From positions 2,861,277 through 2,925,276 of the forward strand of contig MU271143.1 of assembly GCA_021432605.1 (NCBI GenBank): a stretch of 64,000 nucleotides of DNA, given 5' to 3'. The translations under genes were made by a program, and so were the position numbers. The notes beneath the pieces are model-generated. The model had not been told where the DNA came from and searched no databases. It saw nothing but the letters and a program-made list of their open reading frames with translations. This document shows, piece by piece, positions 55,953 to 64,000 of this stretch; the first letter of the stretch is position 1; every line of letters starts with the position of its first letter. Origin of the DNA: Coniochaeta sp. PMI_546. Lineage: Eukaryota > Ascomycota > Sordariomycetes > Coniochaetales > Coniochaetaceae.

Positions 55953-58059
55953 ATGGGTGTGTCGAGTCCAGCACCCTCATCACGGACATCTAGTCCCGTT
56001 GCTGTCGGTAGTCCGACGGAGAGCCAAGCCGGCAAACGGAAGAGGGCAAGCAAGCCGAAAGTTCGTACCGGATGCATCACATGGTGAGTAAGGACCCAAG
56101 AACTCTATCTGCAACATGCAGCACATTCCCGGGCCAACAACCCGTATACGGTATATGCTAACGTCTGTGCGTGATTAGCAAGTGAGTCTTTGGTCTTTCT
56201 ATCCTTCGTCACCATTCACCTCTCTGCGTTCATGAGATGCTGTCTATGCCAGAAACTAGTCACTAACCTGGTTCCGCCAACACAGAATCCGCAGAGTGAA
56301 ATGTGGAGAGGAGAAGCCGGCATGTGTGCGGTGCACCTCGACAGGACGCACTTGCGATGGCTACGACAAGGGAGTCCCGCCTCGAAACCGGACGCTCGAG
56401 TTCCAGCGCAGCGCCGAGACGGCCAAGATAGAATTCATCAAAGCCTATCAGTGGAATGAGGCCCTCCGGTCCATGCGTCCTATCGCAGCCGACATCGACG
56501 GCACCGAGTCAGAGAAGAAATTCTTCCGCCGGTTTCGTCTCCTGGCCACAGACGGCCTGACAAACCACGTCTGCCACTTCACCACCTTTTGGAGCCGCGT
56601 GACTCCTCAGATAAGTCACCAGGACGAGGCCGTCAAGCATGCCGTCATCGCTCTCGGGGCTGCCTATCAGATATTTCAGCTTTCTCCTCATGAACAAAAA
56701 TACGAGAAGAAGCATGACAAGGCCCTCCACACTGGATCTTCCGACGAGTTCACGCACGAGAACCTTGAGGTGTTCACAATCCAACAGTACAACAAGTCAA
56801 TCTCGAAGCTGCAGCGACATGTTGGATCCTCGTCACCGGAAAGTATCCAGGTCACACTCATATGTTGTCTCGCTTTCATCTGCCTCGAGACCTTGCGTGG
56901 CCATCATGAGGCCGCCGTTACGCACTTGATCAACGGCCTCAACATCCTGCAGTCGCTGCCGCCAAGAGAATTTGACTTCCTAGCCGACTTGAGTGGCAGC
57001 GACAACCAAGGGAGACCGCGAGCACAGCCTTATTCGGCTCAGTGCGACATGCGAGACATCATCGACCTCTTCGGCCGACTAGAGATAAGTGCGTGCTTCT
57101 TCGCCTCGGGCTTGAGACCCATAGTCGCCGAGCGCGGGTACGCTCATCGGAGATTAGACGATGGCACTTGCTCGAAATACCCCAGCGAGTTCTATTCTCC
57201 GCGTCAAGCTCACAGGGCGTATACCTACTTTCTCCGAGATGTACTTGCTCGGCTGTACGAGACCAGCCAAGAACCACCGACGTCGCCTTTCTGGTCCGAC
57301 CCAGCGCAGCAGCGGCAGCAGGAATGCCTCCGGCTGCGCGCAGCGAGACTAGACGTGCTCGTTCAGCAGTTCCTCACCGGTCCCTACGCACCACAGCCGG
57401 ACTCGGACGAACACTACTGCATATACCTTGACCTACTGCACTTCCGGGCGGCACAGATCCTCCTCGCCGGAATGGACGAACGCCTAACCGGACACGGCTA
57501 CGGCTGTGCCCTAGGATTCAGATCTCACTACAACTACCCATCCTCCCCTTCAGGCTCGAGCTCGTCATCTTCATACTCCGGCGGGGCGACGCCACCGCCA
57601 TTTTCCACATCCCCCTTCCCTCCTGACCACGCCACAATCAACAGACCACAACCCGACTCACGAGCTCTACAATCCGACCTCCTCAACGTTGCGTCGCTTC
57701 TCAACGCCTCCCAGACGGCACAAGGCCTGCGTGCGACCTCGAAACACCGCATATTCTTCAACGACGCCGGCACCGTCGGGCCTGTATACCTTGTTGCCAT
57801 CACCGCCACGGACCCAACGATTCGCTCGCGAGCCTTCCGACTATTGGCGGAGACGGGCGGGCTCGGCGTGGGCGACTGCTCGGGCTTTTTTTGGGACGGA
57901 CCGGGGCTACGACAACGTCTGGGGCTGATGGTAGACCCCCTCTTGGGCGCACCTGCTTGGCATACGGGTATGGGAGATATGGGTATGAATAGCATGGGTG
58001 CCGCGCCACTCGTGCAGGATGCGTTGGAACGCTTGGAGTCTCTACGGGTTGAGATGTGA
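55953..58059 (+). CDS. Zn2Cys6 transcription factor with 3-nt exon
   Basis: Nuclear regulator of the fungal zinc-cluster class, 635 residues. Exon 1 is 55953-56083, exon 2 is the three bases CAA at 56179-56181, exon 3 is 56286-58059. Introns are 95 nt (GTGAGT; branch GCTAAC; TTAG) and 104 nt (GTGAGT; branch ACTAAC; ACAG). Joining exon 1 directly to exon 3 makes a TGA stop inside the zinc cluster; adding CAA yields TGC AAA and the perfect cluster CITCKIRRVKC...CVRCTSTGRTC with cysteines 41, 44, 51, 58, 61 and 68. Basic residues (KRKRASKPK) precede it. Downstream are helical blocks typical of the fungal-specific factor domain (FTTFWSRVTPQISHQDEAVK; HAVIALGAAY; VTLICCLAFICLETLRGHHE), a Ser-rich loop and a C-terminal region with GPVYLVAITATDP. 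The target is unknown. Confidence 0.9.
56179..56181 (+). other. 3-nt microexon of the Zn2Cys6 gene
   Basis: The bases CAA are flanked by an acceptor (GATTAG) and a donor (GTGAGT). They complete Cys44 and supply the first two bases of Lys45 of the zinc cluster. Both flanking introns have CTAAC branch points at normal distances from their acceptors. Confidence 0.82.
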
Positions 58060-59108
58060 CAGTGATGATGCGCAACCTTGGATAAGAGGGACGTGATTGG
58101 TGTCCTTGAGCTTGGAGTTCGGTCAAATGGGTTTGCTTCCGAAGCTTTCGGGTTGTTTAGCCGGGTATGACATTACGAATACAGGGTGGATGGAAAAGAT
58201 AGGGCGTCCGATGACCGGCTGTACGAACATCATGATTTTTTGTCTTGTATATCAGATCAGATGCAGAGGACCTGCAACCTCGCCATAATGGTGACAGTTT
58301 CGGGCACGAAGATGAGAGGAAAGAATACCACTAGCGCACGTTTATCATACAAGACCTCGCCTAAGACGCATTAGCACCGTCACTGGTCAATGATGTTGAC
58401 CTCGGCAATGCAACCGTCTTAATCAGCGCAATACCGCCGGCTGTTGTGCAACAGAGCCATTCAGCCTCCCGCACGGGGCGAGGTACAGCTCCTCCTGCAT
58501 AGTAGCCGTGGAATATTGCATATGTGGCTGGATGCAGCTGCCACACAGACATCGATGTAACGGCTGCCGCCCCCAAAAGAAGCGTGTGGGCCGACCTAAA
58601 ATTTGATAGCTACACCGTACTTTGGGGGCGTCTAGCAGCCTTTATCGGAGCTGGGACATGATCGGACTGGACCCTTGATGTTGACAGCGGTCGAAATGTG
58701 GTCATGGCTTGGGAGCACCTGTCACTTTTCGGGATTGCCGTTTTCGCTTGAAGTGACACGGAAGACAACCGCAAGTGTTCCGACTCGAGTCAATACCCAG
58801 TGTTATACCTACTTTATAAGGAGCAGACAAGTTGTATGTATTTTTGGTTCCCCATTTAGGTACGGTATCAATACTCAAAGTAATCATAGGAGTAAACAGT
58901 ATAGTAACACGGAGTGTAATCAAAAGTCGCCTCCCTTCCTTGAAACCAAGATCCTAGCAGCTATCCCCCGGCCTCCTCACCCCCTCTTCCAAACCTTTCG
59001 ATGACAGGACAAGTTCAACGACAACGAACTTGACCTTCCTTTACCTCAGTGCCACTCTAGCACAGCTCGATTGTATCTCGACCCAACCCTTCCAGGGCCC
59101 ATCGTCCC
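58060..59108. other. Intergenic between convergent genes, 1.05 kb
   Basis: Carries the 3' flanks of the second Zn2Cys6 regulator (plus) and the large disordered protein (minus). No gene recognised. Confidence 0.55.
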
Positions 59109-62100
59109 TCAGAACCCAACCAAAACCATAGCCCCCCTGAGGACAGCCCTCGCCAGGCCAGCAACCAGCAGCATCCCCTTGATGCCCCAGACAGCCGCCA
59201 GAAAAGCAACCAACACAAACACCAGCGCAAGTAGATACACGGCACAGTCATGCCACGTCGACCGCCCGGCCGAAAACCTCTTGCTGATAGGCGACCCGGC
59301 GTCGAAGACGGGCGCGATCAAGTTCCAGTACGCTGACATAATCTTGATCAGCGTGTCGGAAAGTCCTGACGACTTGTATCTCAGCGCGGTTGCCGCCCCA
59401 ACACGAGGACCCTTGAGCGCAATCCTTGTCGCCCTAGTAACCTTGTCAGTCCTTGTCTTTCCGGAAGGACCGTCGGTGTCTGCGCTGTCGTCTGGGAGTG
59501 CCTCCCCGCTGCCCCTGCCCTTCTGATCTCGGAGCCCATCCGGGCCCCACGCCGCCGCAGTCGGTGTAGTCGGTGTCCCCGTCACATTCCCCTTGACGCT
59601 CCCCTTCCGCGGGGGGACGTGCACGATCCGTGCTGTCGCGGCGTTGTACTGCGTCCCCACTAGAGCCGTGCGGGCGGCTTCCGTTGCCGGCTCGCGGATC
59701 GGGAGGTGCTTCCGGGACTGGCTCTGGTCGTTGTGGTTCTGGTGTCCGTCGAGTGCTGGCTGGGCAATCGGCTGCCCCGACCTGGGGCTCGTGTTGCCGC
59801 TGCTGCTCGGGGAGCGGGACGGCATGTACCGGTACTTCGGCACTGACGCCTGGCACGTAGACGTGGACGTGGGTGATGCAGTGGTGACGGCATGCTTGTA
59901 GGGCATCAAGTTCGTGACTCCGGCATTCCGGGACGGTGCCGTGGCCGGGATTTCCTTGATGCCATGCCCGTTGTTGCATCTCTCTGCTGGTATTGGAACT
60001 ACGTCTCCGGTCATTGCCGCTTCTCTGTCTGGACCCTTGGGATGGAGGCGAGATATGCGCCGATATAGCCTCTCGCACCGCTCCCGTGTGGCCACCAGCT
60101 GGGATGCCGATGTGGTAGGTATGACGGGCCCTGGCTCCTGTGTGTATATGGGGGCTGTATTCTGGGGGATCCACAGACTTGATCCGTTGCGACATCCCTT
60201 CGTCGGCAAGTGCTTGTGGGACGATATAATACCGTTGGCTAGTCCTGGCTCTGCTTTGTAGTGAACCGTCTCTGTCTTCGGCTCCGATGGGCGCCATTGG
60301 TGCCGATACTCCGTCACCATCGGTATCCTGTGTTGCCGCTCCCGGGGAGCGGAGATGTCGAGACTCGGCCAAACGCTCGGTGGCAGCCGGGGTGGGGAAG
60401 CCAGCAGATCGAAATCGGGCTGTGTCGGCTGCTGGAATGAACTTGAGGATGTCCAGGGCTTCTGTGCTGGCTGGTCCGTCGCCGTCTCCCGCTCTAGTTT
60501 GACTTCGGCGTCGATGAGTTGGGTCGTCGATACCTGAGAATCTCGACTCTCTTTGGAGCTGGCTTTCTCGCGAGCCTTCTCGAGCTGAAGCTTTGTAGCG
60601 GCTTCCATTGCCGATATCCGAGTCAATCGATCGTCTTTGGATACGCTGCTTTCCGCAGGTCCATCGAAGTGCGGCCTCCTGTGCAGTCCGCGAGTGTGCA
60701 TCAGCAGACGCGGATCGTAGCCAGTAATGGTGGTGGTGGGTATGTAGGCAGACTTTGGTAGCGCCTGGGTCCTTGAATCCTCGGCTGGAGACTCTTGCCT
60801 TGTCTCTTGCCTTGTCTCTACCGCTCCCGTGGGGTGTGCGATCTTTGTTTCGTGTTCTGCGGTGGGAGGCAGGTTCTTCGTATCCTGTCCGAAGCCTGCG
60901 ATATCCTCTAGTAACTGCTTGGCCCAACCTGATGTCTGAGGGTCCTTCGTCTTCGGTGAAATCTCTGTATCGGTGAGGTTGACGGGCGTGTCTTGGATCT
61001 GTGAGCTCGACAACAGTCGCGTATCTTCCTGCTTTGGGCCCAACGGGAGCGGTATCGACGGTCCCCGGTATACGTGTATGGTCCCGGGCTGTGACTGGGG
61101 TGTGGTCGCTGTAGCTGCGCTTATCACGCCTCGGCCTTGGTCGATGCTGGGTATTTTTCTCGGTGAGCTGTTTGGGCTCGACGGGTAATTCACGAACCAC
61201 ACCTTCCGGTTCCTCTCGCCCGCGAGACTGCATATGGCTGCGTCGGGCGGCGAGCCGATCGGCGTCTCGTCCACGTTCACAGGACCGGCAAAACGGCGGT
61301 TCTCCTCCTGCCCTATCTCCGCTGGAAGTGGCGGGCTCGCGATTGCTCTGTCTCCGGTGTAGTGGTAGCTGGCCTCTATCGTCTCGATCCTTGCCCCTAA
61401 AAAAGAATCCTGGTGGATTGAAGGGCCGGGATTGGAAGTGTTTTCCACGTTGCCTGGTATGGTGATCTTCAGCGAGGGTGGCTTCTGTTTGTCCTTTGGT
61501 GGCGGGACAGGTTTTCGATATATCCTACGGTTGCTGGCTGATAAGCCAGGAGCTGCCACCTCTACAGCCGGACCGGGCTCTGAAGCTCTTCTAATAGCCT
61601 GAGGAAGCGTACGGTTGATCCCATTTCCGAGAATGTCAGTGATCACGGAGTGTCTGCGATCGCCCTCAGGATGGGGGGTGTGTATAATGGTGTCGGAAGA
61701 CTCCTGTGCGACGATGTCTGGGCGAGTCTGAGGAGTGCTAAGCCCCGTCTGGAGACCAGTGGGTATCGATATGGATCGTTGTTCTTCCCAGCGAAGGACC
61801 TTTGGTATGGCCGGAGGTGGTATAATTGCTCCGTCAGATGCTAATGCTTGTCAGGCGAAGTGAAAGGGAGCCCGGATAAGACGATGCCACTCACTCGAAC
61901 GTGAAGTCCTGCTCCTTGCTGATGCATCGGCGATGGGACTCAGATCAGGTTCGGCCACGGAAGACCACTGATTCCTGTCTTTGCGCCATCTCACCCGGTG
62001 CTGGAATGAACGGATTGACTCCTTGTTCCGCTGAACCTTGTCCAGTCTCTCTTGCTCCTTCCGCAGCCGGCCAAGACTGGCTTCCTCTGCATCACGAGTT

Positions 62101-62909
62101 CTGGCGGCACGCTGATATGCAGCTCGGGAGTCAGACATGCTCTCGGAGTACCCCTGAGGTTCAGGAGCAGACATCATTGTGCGGTCTGTCGGTGAGCTAC
62201 TCGTGGATGTCAGGATGTCCATGACTCCCGTATGAGGGTTGATGCCTTGAACCCCAAGAAAGTCACTACTTTCCTTCAGGCTGCGGCGTAGGCGACGGGC
62301 TTCTCGTTTAGCGTCAAAAGTGGTCACGAGTCTCTGTATGGCGTTCGCAGTGGTAGGTCCAGGGTCAGAGGGTCGCCGAGAGACGGTCGATGCGGCAACT
62401 TCGGCTGTTCTTTGAGTCTCCTTCGTGGCGTTGCTAGGTTGGCTGTCCTGTTGCCTGCCTGGGTCTCGAGGTCTATATCGATGTGGCGTCAGACTATGAG
62501 GACGGCTCCCAATAGGCTGAGATTGCACCCTGAGAAGGGGTTGCCCTTCTAACCGGGAAGCTTGGGCTCGTTGCGTCTTTTCCGGTAGGGGAAAGGCAGG
62601 ATTCCAAGCGTTGGAGATAATGCTGTCGGAACCGTGTTTGTAACTCGGACCAACTCTGTGGTCCGTTCTGGGGTGGTCAGTCTGTTGCTCCTCCCAGAAA
62701 CCCTGATCGCGCAGTGTGCCACTACGTTCTGGGCGATGACTAGGCAGAAACTTGGTGAAGAAGCCGGCGACAGATGACGATCGTTTACGTCCGCTGGTGG
62801 TGCCGACCTCTCCCCTTGGCTCATCCTTGAGACTAAGGACTGGTTCAAGGACGGACGGTGAAGGACCGGGGGAGGTCAGCGGGTTTTGGAGGGAGTGTCG
62901 ACGAGCCAT
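59109..62909 (-). CDS. Large disordered protein with hydrophobic C-terminus, unknown function
   Basis: Two exons on the minus strand, 62909-61895 and 61840-59109, joined over a 54-nt intron (donor GTGAGT, branch CTGAC, acceptor TTAG), give 1248 residues. I do not recognise a family. Most of the chain is rich in Pro, Ser, Thr, Arg and Gln, with many short basic patches and no globular look. Exceptions are a charged helix near 200-220 (DAKREARRLRRSLKESSDFLG) and a coiled-coil-like run near 270-310 (EEASLGRLRKEQERLDKVQ). The last 50 residues are strongly hydrophobic (CAVYLLALVFVLVAFLAAVW, then GMLLVAGLARAVLRGAMVLVG), suggesting one or two membrane segments that anchor it with the bulk in the cytosol. 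A conserved-looking segment (SAYWNLIAPVFDAGSPISKRF) precedes them. Splice phase and an uninterrupted 2.7-kb frame make it a real gene. Confidence 0.82.
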
Positions 62910-63703
62910 ACTTCCGGGTGGATGATGATGCTGCCGTCTCTATGACCTCAACTATTCAAACAGATGATGATGGTGATGATGATTACGGCTCGTCGTGGGC
63001 GTCACCAACTCAATAGGTACCTTACACTTCATCCGCTTGCATGCCCGCTCTGTGTTGCCCGTGACACGCGGAGAGATAGGGTAAGGACGCGCGATCAGGC
63101 CTACATTGCACCTTCTGTAACGTTGTCAGTGCCAAGGTCTCGGAAGCTGCTATTTCGCACGTCAATGCAGTTGCGAGTGGGTAGGTACACAGGTCCTGGC
63201 GGAGGGCGCGATCCGTGATTGATTTTTGGGTAAGGTAAGGTAAGGTAGGTTACTGCGTGAGGGACAACTATCCCAAAATCATCCATTTCATGAGGCTCGG
63301 CTTCGTCCCAACCAAAAGTGCATGTACCGTCTTGGACTCTCTGTCCGTGGAAACGTGGTTCTGCTGCAATGTACAATACGAGGCGAAAACCATAAAAAGC
63401 CTGAAGATGCTGTCCATGACATCCTTATTCCATCATGCACGCGCACTTGTCCCACACAGTCTTCGGGGAAAATGACCGCACGTCGAAAGCTTCCCTTTGA
63501 ACTCCAAGAAATCAGAACAGTCATGTTGGACTGCGTTTCCGACACCCAACATTTGCGGCTCATGAAGAAGTGAAAGACTAGACTGAACCCTGGGTTGATA
63601 CGAGGCAGACCATGCGATGCAGGTCGAATTTTGACTTGAATGTGGACAATCTTATTATTAATGGTAGAGTGGTATCCGCTGTAACCATGCTATGCCCACA
63701 ACA
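62910..63703. other. Intergenic, 0.8 kb
   Basis: Promoter of the large disordered protein and 3' flank of the gene at the right edge (both minus). A run of GGTAA repeats lies at about 63230-63250. No gene recognised. Confidence 0.55.
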
Positions 63704-64000
63704 TCAGGACCAGCGTGAGGGGAACCGTTCCCCGGAGTAGCGATTAGGCCGTGCGAAGGGATTTGATGACAGTGCCTGATCCAACTGTCCAAGCTGTGTC
63801 GTAGCTCTCCTGTTCTCCTTCAAAGGACTGCTCTGACGGACCATCCTGTCCGCAATATGTCGTTGCTCAAGGGCTGCCATTTCTCGGGAGTTTCGAGGAG
63901 ACGACGCCTCTGGGCCTTTCAGGTCGCCTAGACTGGTCGCCTTCTTCAGCGGCGAGAGCGAATGTGTGTAGACTCCCATACTGCCACCAAAGTTAGTGCT
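63704..64000 (-). CDS. C-terminal fragment of an unidentified protein, 5' end outside window
   Basis: The last 98 codons of a minus-strand frame that is open to the window edge; an ATG at 63979 is in frame, but the upstream codons (STNFGGS) read on, so this is probably a C-terminus rather than a whole gene. It is rich in Ser, Arg, Asn and Gln with no fold. It contains two SPLK sequences (LSPLKKA and SSPLKENRR), which fit cyclin-dependent kinase sites, and the second overlaps a KEN box, the degradation signal read by the anaphase-promoting complex. A cell-cycle role is a guess from these short motifs. Confidence 0.55.
   Translation of the reverse strand, partial: STNFGGSMGVYTHSLSPLKKATSLGDLKGPEASSPRNSREMAALEQRHIADRMVRQSSPLKENRRATTQLGQLDQALSSNPFARPNRYSGERFPSRWS

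Noticed and set aside
59446-61233. Second long minus-strand frame (595 codons) inside the large disordered gene
   Set aside because: It overlaps the frame that continues in phase through the intron and ends in membrane segments; the alternative has shadow-like composition and no start or splice logic.
1-64000. Transposons, viral or LTR-type remnants, CRISPR arrays, telomere repeats
   Set aside because: No reverse transcriptase, transposase, integrase or capsid-like translation, no long terminal repeats, no regular spacer arrays and no TTAGGG runs were seen by eye; old, heavily mutated copies could be missed without a database search.

Overview
The window is nuclear DNA of a filamentous ascomycete (Pezizomycotina, most likely a Sordariomycete). 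The evidence is many short introns (50-190 nt) with GTRNGT-type donors and CTAAC/CTGAC branch points, intron-split coding frames, GC-rich codons, fungal-only families (Zn2Cys6 regulators, a fungal glucoamylase with a starch-binding domain, a fused LEU1 isopropylmalate dehydratase) and a nuclear tRNA-Ser(GCU) with a 13-nt intron. There is no operon structure. About 16 confident protein genes lie on both strands, separated by long intergenic stretches. Species cannot be named from sequence alone. I see no convincing transposon, viral relic or CRISPR array.

Layout. 0-2 kb: the 5' half of a two-finger C2H2 regulator (minus, leaving the window on the left). 2-7 kb: gene-poor. 7-10.5 kb: a SAP30-like Sin3/HDAC subunit and the mitochondrial DnaJ MDJ1. 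11.4-17.1 kb: a secreted GH15-CBM20 glucoamylase convergent with a Zn2Cys6/fungal_trans regulator. 18.8-22.6 kb: a 14-helix-type MFS exporter convergent with a JmjC protein. 24.3-25.5 kb: a LaeA-like methyltransferase. 27.9-30.6 kb: the replication factor CDC45. 31.0-31.4 kb: a decayed hemerythrin-like gene. 32.9-33.8 kb: the calcium sensor NCS1. 34.6-36.9 kb: long-chain acyl-CoA synthetase. 38.4-39.5 kb: an RKM5-type lysine methyltransferase. 39.95 kb: tRNA-Ser. 40.6-42.6 kb: a proline-rich transglutaminase-like protein. 44.4-47.5 kb: a large F-box protein. 49.0-51.5 kb: LEU1. 52.8-53.2 kb: a possible small membrane protein. 56-58 kb: a second Zn2Cys6 regulator built with a 3-nt exon. 59.1-62.9 kb: a large disordered protein with a hydrophobic C-terminus. 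At the right edge: the C-terminus of a protein with SPLK and KEN motifs.

Most genes are unrelated housekeeping functions (DNA replication, mitochondrial protein folding, leucine synthesis, fatty-acid activation, calcium signalling, chromatin). The 11-25 kb part groups a secreted starch enzyme, a regulator, an exporter, a JmjC protein and a LaeA-like methyltransferase, but without a biosynthetic backbone enzyme it is not a secondary-metabolite cluster. The most interesting observations are the 3-nt exon needed to complete a zinc cluster, a GC-AG intron in the RKM5-like gene, the hemerythrin relic, and a long charged insertion in CDC45. Exon boundaries were chosen by hand from splice signals, reading-frame phase and family conservation.
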